DNA of 64,000 nt from positions 1,116,001-1,180,000 of the forward strand of contig NC_017586.1 in NCBI RefSeq assembly GCF_000240165.1. The letters run 5' to 3'. The position numbers and the translations under genes were made by a program. This document shows, one piece after another, positions 50,198 to 58,582 of the stretch (position 1 is its first letter; the number at the start of each line of letters is the position of its first letter). This DNA is from Streptantibioticus cattleyicolor NRRL 8057 = DSM 46488. Its GTDB lineage: Bacteria; Actinomycetota; Actinomycetes; Streptomycetales; Streptomycetaceae. The notes beneath the pieces were generated by a model, which had not been told where the DNA came from, did not search any database, and worked only from the letters and a program-made list of their open reading frames with translations.

Positions 50198-51136
50198 TCA
50201 GCCCTCCGCCGCCAGGGCCAGCCCGCGGTCGATGAGCGCGCCCAGTTCGGCCAGGTGCGCGGCGGTGGGGTCGGACAGCGGCGGACGGACCCCGCCGACC
50301 GGGCAGCCGCGCAGCCGTACCGCCGCCTTGACCAGCGAGACGGCGTATCCCTCGCCCTGGTCGCGCAGTTCGGCCAGCGGCCGGTAGAAGCCGTCGAGCA
50401 GCCGGCCGACGGTGGTGGTGTCGCCGGCGGTCAGGGCGCGCTGGAAGGCGAGGGCGATCTCGGGGGCGAAGCCGAAGACGGCGGAGGAGTAGAGGCGGAC
50501 GCCGATGCCCCGGTAGGCGGGGGCGGTCAGTTCCGCGGTGGGCAGGCCGTTGACGTAGCGCAGGCCGCTGCCGGGGGCCTGATCGCGGACCGCGGAGACG
50601 ATGCGCCGCATCAGTTCCAGGTCGCCCAGGCCGTCCTTGAGGCCGGCGATGCCCGGGGTGCGGGCGAGTTCCACCACGGTGCGGGGGGTGAGGACGGCGG
50701 TGCCACGCTGGTAGACGACGATGTCGAGCGCGGTGCCGGCGGCCAGCGCGGTGTAGTGGCGCAGCAGCCCCGCCTGGTCGCCGGTGACCAGGTACGGGGG
50801 CATGGCCAGCAGTCCGTCGGCGCCGGCCGCTTCGGCGAGCCGGGCGTAGCGCAGCGCGAGCCCGGTGCCGTACCCGGTGCCGGCCACCACCGGCACCCGG
50901 CCCCGCGTGGCCCGTACGGCGGCGGCCACGCAGTCGCGGTACTCCTCCGGGGTGAGCGCGGGGAACTCGCCGGTGCCGCAGCAGGCGAAGACCGCGCCGG
51001 CGCCCGCCGCCACCCCGGCGCCCACGTGCGCCCGGTAGGCGTCCAGTTCGAGCCCGCCGTCCGGGGCGAACGCGGTGACCGGGAAGAACAGCGGGCCGTT
51101 CAGGTCCCTCAGGCGCCCGCGCGACGCTGCGGTCAT
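50198..51136 (-). CDS. 5-dehydro-4-deoxyglucarate dehydratase
   Basis: A 312-residue member of the dihydrodipicolinate synthase/N-acetylneuraminate lyase superfamily. GPLFFPVTAF, FACCGTGEFPALTPEEY, VVAGTGYGTG, VVYQRGTAVL and the Schiff-base Lys in IAGLKDGLGDLELM identify the decarboxylating 5-keto-4-deoxyglucarate dehydratase, which yields 2,5-dioxopentanoate. The ATG at 51136 has GGGGG eight bases upstream. Divergent from a uronate dehydrogenase gene, placing both in oxidative uronate or glucarate breakdown. Confidence 0.88.
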   Translation of the reverse strand: MTAASRGRLRDLNGPLFFPVTAFAPDGGLELDAYRAHVGAGVAAGAGAVFACCGTGEFPALTPEEYRDCVAAAVRATRGRVPVVAGTGYGTGLALRYARLAEAAGADGLLAMPPYLVTGDQAGLLRHYTALAAGTALDIVVYQRGTAVLTPRTVVELARTPGIAGLKDGLGDLELMRRIVSAVRDQAPGSGLRYVNGLPTAELTAPAYRGIGVRLYSSAVFGFAPEIALAFQRALTAGDTTTVGRLLDGFYRPLAELRDQGEGYAVSLVKAAVRLRGCPVGGVRPPLSDPTAAHLAELGALIDRGLALAAEG

Positions 51137-51199
51137 CGGAGGTACCCCCGTCCGGCGCGTTCCGTCAGGCGACATGCGTGCACATTCGTGAACGACGCC

Positions 51200-51229
51200 A
51201 CGCTAAGGCAGCCGCCGGAGGCCGGTCAA
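51200..51229 (-). promoter_or_regulatory. candidate promoter of the dehydratase gene
   Basis: On the minus strand TTGACC (51229-51224) and TAGCGT (51205-51200) are 18 bases apart, giving a leader of about 57 bases before the ATG at 51136. Confidence 0.45.
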
Positions 51230-51322
51230 GCACCCCGGTGGCCCGCTCCGGTGCCTTTCCAGCGGGGTCCGCGATGGACATACTTCTGAACATCATCCAC
51301 GTATAAGCATGGAGGATCCATC

Positions 51323-52141
51323 ATGCCCGCTCCCCGTACCGTCCTGCTGACCGGTGCCGCCGGCGGCGTGGGAACGCTGATGCGCCGTCTGCTGCCGTCC
51401 TACGGCTACCGGCTGCGCCTGCTGGACGTGGTGCCGATCGAGGACGCGGAGGAGGGCACCGAGGTGGTCACCGCGGACCTCGCCGACACCGGGGCGCTGC
51501 GCGCGGCGGTACGCGGCACCGACGCCGTGCTGCACCTGGCCGGCATCTCCCTGGAGGCCGATTTCCCGGAGATCCTGCGCGCCAACGTCGAGGGCACGTA
51601 CCACCTGTACGAGGCCGTCCGCGCCGAGGGCGTGCGGCGGGTGGTCCTCGCCTCCAGCAACCACGCGGTCGGCTTCACCCCGCGCCCGGCCGGGGACGAC
51701 CCGCTGGTCCCGGTCGACACCCCGCACCGCCCGGACACCTTCTACGGCCTGTCCAAGTGCTTCGGCGAGGACCTGGCCTCGCTCTACTGGGACCGGTACG
51801 GCGTCGAGACGGTCTCGGTGCGCATCGGCTCCCTCCAGCCCGAGCCGACCGACGTGCGCATGCTCTCGGTGTGGCTCAGCCCCGCGGACGGCGCCCGGCT
51901 CTTCCACGCCGCGCTCACCGCCGGGGACGTCGGCCACACCGTGGTCTACGGCAGCTCCGCCAACACCCGGCTGTGGTGGGACCTTTCCTCGGCCCGGGCG
52001 CTGGGCTACCAACCGCGCGACGACGCCGAGGCGTTCGCCGCGCGGCTCCTCGCCGAGCAGGGCGAACCCGACCCGGCCCGGCCCGAACACGCCTTCCTGG
52101 GCGGGCAGTTCTGCACCGACCCGCCCAGGTGGGGACGGTGA
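51323..52141 (+). CDS. NAD-dependent uronate dehydrogenase-like epimerase/dehydratase
   Basis: A 272-residue extended SDR. The N-terminal VLLTGAAGGVGTLMRRLL binds NAD; the catalytic Tyr-xxx-Lys is in FYGLSKCFGED, and SSNHAVGF plus RIGSLQPEPTDVRMLSVWLS match uronate dehydrogenases, which oxidise glucuronate or galacturonate to the aldaric lactone. Starts at ATG 51323 after GGAGGATCCATC. Divergent from the 5-dehydro-4-deoxyglucarate dehydratase. The glucarate dehydratase needed between them is not in the window. Confidence 0.85.
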   Translation: MPAPRTVLLTGAAGGVGTLMRRLLPSYGYRLRLLDVVPIEDAEEGTEVVTADLADTGALRAAVRGTDAVLHLAGISLEADFPEILRANVEGTYHLYEAVRAEGVRRVVLASSNHAVGFTPRPAGDDPLVPVDTPHRPDTFYGLSKCFGEDLASLYWDRYGVETVSVRIGSLQPEPTDVRMLSVWLSPADGARLFHAALTAGDVGHTVVYGSSANTRLWWDLSSARALGYQPRDDAEAFAARLLAEQGEPDPARPEHAFLGGQFCTDPPRWGR

Positions 52142-52162
52142 CGGGAACCGCCCGGTGACCGG

Positions 52163-53662
52163 TCAGCCCCGGTCGGCCACCGAACGCGCCCGGAACGCGG
52201 CCTTGCGGGCCGCCTTGGCGGCGCCCCGGTCCGGGTGGAGCCGGCCCATCGCCTCCAGCACGTCGGCGGTGGCCGGGTGGTCCACCCGCCAGGCCGCGTC
52301 GAAGAAGCCGTCGTGCCGGTCGACCAGGTCGCGGACGAGTTCCCGCAGCGGCTCGGGGTCGTCGCCCACGTCGAGCTGGGCGGCGATGGTGTCGATGGTG
52401 AGCCAGAAGACCATCGCCGCGTCCGGCGCCGGAACGTCGGCCGCGCCGCGCTCGGTGAGCCAGACCCGGGCCAGGCCGCCGAGCTGGCGGTCGTCGAGCA
52501 CCTCGCGCAACGCCGGTTCGGCGGCGGTGCCGAGCCGGCTGAGGGTCTGCTGGCAGGCGAGCCGCCGGGCGGGCGCGTCGGGGCCGTCACCGCGCGCCGC
52601 GGCCAGCAGCTCGCGGGCGGCGTCCACCTCCTGGCGGCCAGCCAGCCACGCCTCCGCCTCGGCGTACGCGGCCGGTTCGGGGAAGGTGACCAGCGCGTCC
52701 AGCAGGGTGTCGGCGTTCTGCCCGGCGAGGTCGCCGACCACGGGGGCGGTCACGCCGATGTCCAGCAGCCGGCGGCGCACCCCCGCCGCGCCGAGCGGGG
52801 TCAGCCGCACCATGCCGTACCGGGCGACCTCCTCCTCGGCCAGCTCCGGCTGACCGTCGCCGTCCGGGTCGGCCGGGCGTTCGCCACCGCCGGCGGCGGC
52901 CTCGGCCTCCTCGGCGATGAGCGCCTCGTCCACCGGCCGGTACTCCACCAGACCGGTGGGCATCAGCAGCCGGAAGTGGTCGTCCAGGCGCATCATCGCC
53001 TCGGAGACCTCCTCCAGCACGGCGTCGGTGGGCACCTCCATGTCGTCCGGGACCACCAGGGAGGCGGCGAGCACCGGCAGCGGCACCTCGGGGGCGGCAC
53101 CCGGCTCAGGGAGCACCCCGGTGGCCGCGGCCCGCTCCAGCTCCTCCAGGGCGGTCAGCAGGTAGAGGTTGGCGAGGGCGCCGTCGAGGAAGGCCGCCTC
53201 CTCCTCGGGGCTGCCGGACCGCTCGGCGGGCCAGTCGTCCTCCTCCGCGTCGCTCCACAGCCCGGACGAGGAGGCGGCGGCGATCTCCGCCAGCACCGCG
53301 TCGACGCCGGTGCGCCACAGCCCCAGCACCTCGTCCGGCTCGCCGCCGTCCAGCAGCTCCAGCGCCTTGCCGGGGGCGGCGGCCGCCGGGGCGCCGTCAC
53401 CGTCCGCCGCGATCTCCACCAGACCGGTGTCCACCGCCAGCGCCCACGCCTCCGCGACCTCCTCCGCCGACCCCAACTCCGCGCCCGCCCGGGCGAGTTC
53501 GGCCTCACCCAGCGTGCCGTCGGCGTCCACCGGAACCGTGGGCGCCGCCCAACGGGCGAGCCGCCCGGCCCGTTCGAACAGCGGCGCCGACCGCACCAGT
53601 CGGGCGAGTTCGGCTTCCGGGAGCAGCCGCACCGGCGGCATGTCGCGGCTGTCAGCGGCCAT
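52163..53662 (-). CDS. uncharacterised helical-repeat-like protein (paralogue of 8302-9669)
   Basis: A 499-residue cytoplasmic acidic protein from the ATG at 53662, with GAGGAGAACC upstream. It shares ordered motifs with the protein at 8302-9669: RLARWAAP, GLVEIA, VRLTPLG, LLAAARGD followed by TAAEPA, VWLTERG, WLTIDTIAAQLDV and a C-terminal DHPATADVLEA...AAKAARKAAF. The middle is rich in Asp, Glu and Ala. The repeats look HEAT-like, suggesting a protein-binding scaffold. No family name can be given. It is convergent with the uronate dehydrogenase gene. Confidence 0.65.
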   Translation of the reverse strand: MAADSRDMPPVRLLPEAELARLVRSAPLFERAGRLARWAAPTVPVDADGTLGEAELARAGAELGSAEEVAEAWALAVDTGLVEIAADGDGAPAAAAPGKALELLDGGEPDEVLGLWRTGVDAVLAEIAAASSSGLWSDAEEDDWPAERSGSPEEEAAFLDGALANLYLLTALEELERAAATGVLPEPGAAPEVPLPVLAASLVVPDDMEVPTDAVLEEVSEAMMRLDDHFRLLMPTGLVEYRPVDEALIAEEAEAAAGGGERPADPDGDGQPELAEEEVARYGMVRLTPLGAAGVRRRLLDIGVTAPVVGDLAGQNADTLLDALVTFPEPAAYAEAEAWLAGRQEVDAARELLAAARGDGPDAPARRLACQQTLSRLGTAAEPALREVLDDRQLGGLARVWLTERGAADVPAPDAAMVFWLTIDTIAAQLDVGDDPEPLRELVRDLVDRHDGFFDAAWRVDHPATADVLEAMGRLHPDRGAAKAARKAAFRARSVADRG

Positions 53663-54197
53663 GGGAAAGGTTCTCCTCGTACGGTTCGGCACTGAACGTA
53701 ACGGTCGGTACGGGCGCCCGGACTCCACGCGACCGCCCGCCCACACGCACAGCCTAGTGCGGCGTCGGCCGAGGTTCGCCCGGCGAGGAGCGGCGACCGG
53801 TGCCGTACACCGCGAGGCGCCGGATCGGCCCCCGAGCCGCGCCCGCCCGACCGATCCGACAACGCCGCGAGACGCCGGGCTAGGCGTCGCGACAGGGCAG
53901 ACCGTGGACGAGGCGGCACCGGAGTCGGCACCGGCGGTTCGCCCGGCGAGCGGTGGCGTCCGGTGCGGTGCACCGCGAGGCGCCGGGGCGGCATCCCCCC
54001 GCGGGACACCCCCTGGTCCCGGGCGGCCACGCCCTGGTGGGCGGCGGTTTGTTCACCTGCCCGCCTTGCCTCGCTTCGCACACCTGTCTTGACAACTCCC
54101 TGACAAGCCAAGGAGATTGACGCGCGTAGAGGGGGCCCGTCCGCGGAACCGTCCCCCCTTCCCCTGCCTTCTGCTCCCCGCCAACGGAGGACGTTCC
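53663..54197. other. intergenic region with a 51-bp imperfect direct repeat
   Basis: No gene is supported in these 535 bases. Two related 51-bp segments lie at 53772-53822 and 53936-53986 (same ends GGTTCGCCCGGCGAG and CACCGCGAGGCGCCGG, a few internal differences). TTGACA at 54090-54095 and TTGACG near 54117 could be -35 elements for the secreted nuclease gene, but no matching -10 was convincing. Long frames on the minus strand here are compositional. Confidence 0.55.
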
Positions 54198-56018
54198 GTG
54201 ATGCGCAGACACCCGCGCGGTCCGGTCACCATCGGCGCGTTGTGCGCCGCCGCGCTCGCCGCCGGGCTGCTCGCCGTGCCCGAGGCGTCGGCCGCCCCGA
54301 TCCGGATCCACGACATCCAGGGCACCACCCGCATATCCCCGTTCGCGGGCCGGGACGTGACCGGGGTATCCGGCATCGTCACCGGGGTCCGCGGCTACGG
54401 CTCGTCCAAGGGGTTCTGGATGCAGGACCCGCACCCGGACGCCGACCCGGCCACCAGCGAGGGCGTCTTCGTCTTCACCTCCGCCACCCCCGCCGTGCGG
54501 GTCGGCGACAGCGTCACCGTGGATGCCACGGTGACCGAGTACTACCCCGGCGGCGCCTCGGACGGCGGCCAGTCCGTCACCGAGCTGAGCCGGCCGAAGG
54601 TCACCGTGGTCTCCTCCGGCAACCCGGTGCCGGCCCCGGTGGTGCTGCGCAGCCGCGACATACCCACGCGCTACGCGCCCGACGCGCACGGCGGCAGCAT
54701 CGAGCACCTTCCGCTGCGTCCGGCCGAGTACGCCCTGGACCGCTTCGAATCGCTGGAAGGCATGAACGTCGAGGTGGACGACGCCCGGGTGGTGGGCCCC
54801 ACCGACGCGTACCACGAGTTGTGGGTCACCGCGAAGCCCCGGCAGCACCCCACCCCGCGCGGCGGCACCGTCTACACCGGCTACCGGGACCCCGACTCCG
54901 GCCGCATCCAGGTGCAGTCGCTGATCCCGCTCGCCCAGCGGCCCTTCCCGCAGGCGAACACCGGTGACACCCTCACCGGCGCCACCGCCGGCCCGCTGGA
55001 CTACAACCAGTTCGGCGGATACACCATCGCCGCCACCACGCTGGGCACCCTGCGCTCCGGCGGCCTGAAGCCGGAGGTCACCCGCAAGCAGCGGCGCGGC
55101 GAACTGGCGGTGGCCACCTACAACGTGGAGAACCTGGCCCCCGGCGACAGCGACACCAAGTACCAGCGGCTGGCCACCGGCGTCGTCACCAACCTGGCCG
55201 CGCCCGACATCGTCGCCCTGGAGGAGATCCAGGACAACAGCGGCGCCGCCGACGACGGCACGGTGGCCGCCGACCGCACGGTGGCCAAGTTCGTCGCGGC
55301 CGTCAAGGCGGCGGGCGGCCCGTCCTACGACTGGCGCTCGATCGACCCGGTCGACGACGCCGACGGCGGCCAGCCCGGCGGCAACATCCGGCAGGTCTTC
55401 CTCTTCGACCCGGCCCGGGTCTCCTTCACCGACATCCCCGGCGGTGACGCCACCACCCCGGTCGGGGTGACCCGCGAGCACGGCCACGCCCGGCTGACCG
55501 CCTCCCCCGGCCGGATCGAGCCCGGCGACGCCGCCTGGACCACCAGTCGCAAGCCGCTCGCCGGCCAGTTCTCCTTCCACGGCCGCACGGTCTTCGTGAT
55601 CGCCAACCACTTCAACTCCAAGGGCGGCGACCAGGGCCTCGACAGCCGCTTCCAGCCGCCGGCCCGCACCAGCGAGACCCAGCGCGTCCGCCAGGCCCGG
55701 GTCGAGCACGACTTCGTCGCCAAGCTGCTCGCCGCCGACCGGCACGCCGATGTGATCGCCCTCGGCGACCTCAACGACTACCAGTTCTCCGGCGCCCTGA
55801 AGACCCTCACCGCCGGCGGCGTGCTCACCGACCTGATGAACTCCCTCCCGGCGGACCAGCGTTACTCCTACGTCTACCAGGGCAACTCCCAGGTCCTCGA
55901 CCACATCCTGACCAGCCCGGCGATCCACCGCCCCGACTACGACGTGGTACACATCAACGCGGAGTTCGCCGGTCAGACCAGCGACCACGACCCGCAGATC
56001 GTCCGCATCCGTCCCTGA
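54198..56018 (+). CDS. secreted endonuclease/exonuclease/phosphatase family protein (ExeM/NucH-like)
   Basis: About 606 residues, starting at GTG 54198 (GGAGG seven bases upstream) or the next-codon ATG 54201. A signal peptide ends near ASAAPIRIHDIQG. Residues to about 290 form an OB-like N-terminal part (GVSGIVTGVRGYGSSKGFWM), as in extracellular nucleases. The C-terminal domain is the DNase I-type fold: VATYNVENLAPGD, IVALEEIQDNSG, FVIANHFNSKGGD, VIALGDLNDYQFS and the closing TSDHDPQIVRI. It probably degrades extracellular DNA for nutrients. Followed by a DinB-like gene after 27 bases. Confidence 0.88.
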   Translation: MMRRHPRGPVTIGALCAAALAAGLLAVPEASAAPIRIHDIQGTTRISPFAGRDVTGVSGIVTGVRGYGSSKGFWMQDPHPDADPATSEGVFVFTSATPAVRVGDSVTVDATVTEYYPGGASDGGQSVTELSRPKVTVVSSGNPVPAPVVLRSRDIPTRYAPDAHGGSIEHLPLRPAEYALDRFESLEGMNVEVDDARVVGPTDAYHELWVTAKPRQHPTPRGGTVYTGYRDPDSGRIQVQSLIPLAQRPFPQANTGDTLTGATAGPLDYNQFGGYTIAATTLGTLRSGGLKPEVTRKQRRGELAVATYNVENLAPGDSDTKYQRLATGVVTNLAAPDIVALEEIQDNSGAADDGTVAADRTVAKFVAAVKAAGGPSYDWRSIDPVDDADGGQPGGNIRQVFLFDPARVSFTDIPGGDATTPVGVTREHGHARLTASPGRIEPGDAAWTTSRKPLAGQFSFHGRTVFVIANHFNSKGGDQGLDSRFQPPARTSETQRVRQARVEHDFVAKLLAADRHADVIALGDLNDYQFSGALKTLTAGGVLTDLMNSLPADQRYSYVYQGNSQVLDHILTSPAIHRPDYDVVHINAEFAGQTSDHDPQIVRIRP

Positions 56019-56045
56019 GACGTCCGTACGCCGAGGAGGCCGGTG

Positions 56046-56594
56046 ATGGTGGTGTTCGTGGGCGAGGGGCCCGACGAGCGCGAGACGCTGCTGACGTTCG
56101 TCGCCGAGCAGCGGGCGGCGCTGCGCCGGGCCGCTCTCGGGCTCACCGAGGAGCAGTTGCGGGCGACCCCCACGGCGAGCGCCCTGTCCATCGGCGGGCT
56201 GCTCAAGCACAACGTGGACGTGGAACGCTACTGGACGGTCGGCGTCCTCGACGGCCGCCTTCCAGACGTGCTCCCCCGCGAGTCGGCCCACCGGCCCGAA
56301 GCCCACCGGCTGGCCGACGACGAGACCGGGGCCGGGGTGCTGGCGGCGTACGAGGCGGTGGCGCGCGAGACCGAGCGGATCGTCCGGGCGCTGCCCGGGC
56401 TGGAGGTGGCGGTCACGCTCCCGGACCGTCCCTGGTACCCGCCGGGGACCACCCGCACCGCGCGGTGGATCCTGCTGCACCTGGTGCAGGAGGCGGCCCG
56501 GCACGCCGGCCACGCCGACATCGTCCGCGAGACGCTGGACGGCAAGGGGTCCTTCGAGCTGATCGCCGAGGAGACCGCCGCCGAGCGGGGCTGA
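56046..56594 (+). CDS. DinB/DUF664 family protein
   Basis: A 182-residue four-helix-bundle protein. Three metal-binding His can be placed in LLKHNVDVERYW and the later LLHLVQEAARHAGHADIVRE. Related proteins include thiol-dependent transferases (mycothiol- or bacillithiol-linked). The ATG at 56046 is six bases after AGGAGG; a GTG one codon earlier is less well spaced. Function undetermined. Confidence 0.82.
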   Translation: MVVFVGEGPDERETLLTFVAEQRAALRRAALGLTEEQLRATPTASALSIGGLLKHNVDVERYWTVGVLDGRLPDVLPRESAHRPEAHRLADDETGAGVLAAYEAVARETERIVRALPGLEVAVTLPDRPWYPPGTTRTARWILLHLVQEAARHAGHADIVRETLDGKGSFELIAEETAAERG

Positions 56595-56595
56595 C

Positions 56596-56627
56596 ACGCG
56601 GGTGCCCCCGGCCGGGGGCACCCGCGT
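56596..56627. terminator. bidirectional terminator between DinB-like gene and dapD
   Basis: A perfect 32-bp palindrome (16-bp arms, ACGCGGGTGCCCCCGG and its complement) directly between convergent stops. Confidence 0.85.
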
Positions 56628-56645
56628 ACCGCCTTGCGCGGGGCG

Positions 56646-57641
56646 TCAGTTGTGGCTGTGCAGCGCGGCGTTGAGGCCGCCCCAGGAGCCGCTGCGGGGC
56701 AGTGCCTCGACGGTGCCGGTGACCGAGTTGCGGCGGAAGAGCAGGTTGGCCGCGCCGGAGAGCTGCACGGCCTTGACCACCTCGCCGTCCGGCAGGGTGA
56801 CCCGGGTGCCGGCGGTGACGTACAGGCCGGCCTCGACCACGCAGTCGTCGCCGAGCGAGATGCCGATGCCGGCCTCGGCGCCGAGCAGGCAGCGCTCGCC
56901 GATGGAGACGACCTGCTTGCCGCCGCCGGACAGGGTGCCCATGATCGAGGCGCCGCCGCCGATGTCGGAGCCGTCGCCGACGACGACGCCCTGGCTGATG
57001 CGTCCCTCGACCATGGAGGTGCCCAGGGTGCCGGCGTTGTAGTTGACGAAGCCCTCGTGCATCACGGTGGTGCCGGACGCGAGGTGGGCACCGAGCCGGA
57101 CCCGGTCGGCGTCGCCGATGCGCACCCCGGCGGGGGCCACGTAGTCGGTCATCCGCGGGAACTTGTCGACGCCGTACACCGCGAGGTGCAGGCCCTCGGC
57201 GCGGGCGGCGAGGCGGACCCGCTCGATCGCGTCCACCGGCACCGGGCCCAGCGAGGTCCAGGCGACGTTGGCCAGCAGGCCGAAGATGCCTTCCAGGTTC
57301 TGCCCGTTGGGGCGCACCAGGCGGTGGCTGAGCAGGTGCAGCCGCAGGTAGATGTCGTGGGTGTCGAGCGGCTTGTCGTCCAGCGAGGAGATCACGGTGC
57401 GCACCGCGACCACCTCGACGCCGCGGCGCGGGTCGGGGCCGAGGGCCTTCGGCGCCACCTCGCCCAGCAGTTCCGCGGCACGCTCGGCGGACAGCCGCTC
57501 GGTCCCGGCCGGCCCCGCCTCGGCGGCCAGCTCGGGGGCCGGGAACCAGGTGTCGAGGACGGTGCCGTCGGCGGCGATGGTGGCGAGTCCGGCGGCAACG
57601 GCTCCGGTGGCGCGGGTATCCGTCGTAGGCGTTTCAGTCAT
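56646..57641 (-). CDS. dapD: 2,3,4,5-tetrahydropyridine-2,6-dicarboxylate N-succinyltransferase
   Basis: A 331-residue DapD of the actinobacterial type, acting in lysine and diaminopimelate synthesis. The left-handed beta-helix hexapeptides are evident ([55 protein letters not shown]). The C-terminal [15 protein letters not shown] is family-typical. ATG at 57641. It stands alone, upstream of the suf terminator on the other side. Confidence 0.95.
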   Translation of the reverse strand: MTETPTTDTRATGAVAAGLATIAADGTVLDTWFPAPELAAEAGPAGTERLSAERAAELLGEVAPKALGPDPRRGVEVVAVRTVISSLDDKPLDTHDIYLRLHLLSHRLVRPNGQNLEGIFGLLANVAWTSLGPVPVDAIERVRLAARAEGLHLAVYGVDKFPRMTDYVAPAGVRIGDADRVRLGAHLASGTTVMHEGFVNYNAGTLGTSMVEGRISQGVVVGDGSDIGGGASIMGTLSGGGKQVVSIGERCLLGAEAGIGISLGDDCVVEAGLYVTAGTRVTLPDGEVVKAVQLSGAANLLFRRNSVTGTVEALPRSGSWGGLNAALHSHN

Positions 57642-57730
57642 GGCACGAACGCTAGCCGGTGCCGTCCGGTGACGCTAAACCGGCCCGGATCGCGGGATCC
57701 GGGTTCCACCGGATGCCCCGGGAACGCCGA

Positions 57731-57766
57731 CGGGCCCGCCCCGCGTGGTGGCGCGGAACGGGCCCG
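57731..57766 (-). terminator. terminator of the suf operon
   Basis: CGGGCCCG at 57731-57738 and 57759-57766 enclose CCGCG (57741) and CGGCG-type partner CGCGG (57752), forming an interrupted 13-bp stem with a 6-base loop, 18 bases after the sufT stop. Confidence 0.6.
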
Positions 57767-57783
57767 GGACGTGCCGGACGGCG

Positions 57784-58116
57784 TCAGACGTTGAAGCCCA
57801 GCGCCCGCAGCTGCTCGCGGCCCTCGTCGGTGATCTTGTCGGGGCCCCACGGCGGCATCCAGACCCAGTTGATCTTCAGGTCCTCGACGATGCCCTCGGT
57901 GGCGGAGCGCGCCTGGTCCTCGATGACGTCGGTCAGCGGGCAGGCCGCCGAGGTGAGCGTCATGTCGAGGGTGACGACGTTGGAGTCGTCGATGTGGATG
58001 CCGTAGATCAGGCCCAGGTTGACCACGTCGATCCCGAGCTCGGGGTCGACCACGTCGTACAGGGCCTCCTTGATCTCGTCCTCGGAGGCGAGCTTGGTCG
58101 CCGACTCGTCACTCAT
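57784..58116 (-). CDS. sufT: SufT-like metal-sulfur cluster assembly factor (MIP18/DUF59)
   Basis: A 110-residue DUF59 protein: EDEIKEALYDVVDPELGIDV, VVNLGLIYGI and MTLTSAACPLTDVIEDQ, whose Cys is the conserved one. It helps Fe-S maturation. The ATG at 58116 overlaps the sufU stop by four bases. Last gene of the suf operon. Confidence 0.9.
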   Translation of the reverse strand: MSDESATKLASEDEIKEALYDVVDPELGIDVVNLGLIYGIHIDDSNVVTLDMTLTSAACPLTDVIEDQARSATEGIVEDLKINWVWMPPWGPDKITDEGREQLRALGFNV

Positions 58117-58568
58117 GCCGTCTTCCTTTCGGACAGCGCCTGCGCGGTCGCGTCCTTCCACGCCATCCAGCTCAGCAGCGCGCACTTGACCCGCGCCGGG
58201 TACTTGGAGACACCGGCGAAGGCCACCGCGTCCTCCAGCACCTCTTCCATCGCGTCGTCCGGTTCGATGCGGCCCTTGGACTGCATCAGCTCCAGAAACG
58301 TCTCCTGGACCTTGCGGGCGTCCGCGATCTCCTTGCCGACCAGCAGGTCGTTGAGGACCGAGGCGCTCGCCTGGCTGATGGAACAGCCCTGGCCCTCGTA
58401 GGAGACGTCGGCGATCACCGAGCCGTCCAGCCGGACGCGCAGCGTGATCTCGTCCCCGCACGTCGGGTTGACGTGGTGGACCTCGGCGTCCCCGTCCCGC
58501 AGGCCACGCCCGTGCGGGTGCTTGTAGTGGTCCAGGATCACGTCCTGGTACATCGAATCCAGCTTCAC
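58113..58568 (-). CDS. sufU: Fe-S cluster assembly sulfur-transfer protein SufU
   Basis: A 151-residue NifU-like SufU. It has the three conserved Cys in NPTCGDEITL, GQGCSISQAS and VKCALLSW, and begins KLDSMYQDVILDHYKHPHG. It accepts sulfur from SufS. GTG start at 58568, 14 bases after the sufS stop. Confidence 0.94.
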   Translation of the reverse strand: MKLDSMYQDVILDHYKHPHGRGLRDGDAEVHHVNPTCGDEITLRVRLDGSVIADVSYEGQGCSISQASASVLNDLLVGKEIADARKVQETFLELMQSKGRIEPDDAMEEVLEDAVAFAGVSKYPARVKCALLSWMAWKDATAQALSERKTA

Positions 58569-58582
58569 CAGTCCCGCCTTCG

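Noticed and set aside
53880-56621. Minus-strand 913-codon frame opposite the secreted nuclease
   Set aside because: The plus-strand gene has a signal peptide, a good ribosome site and a DNase I-type domain; the other frame has none.
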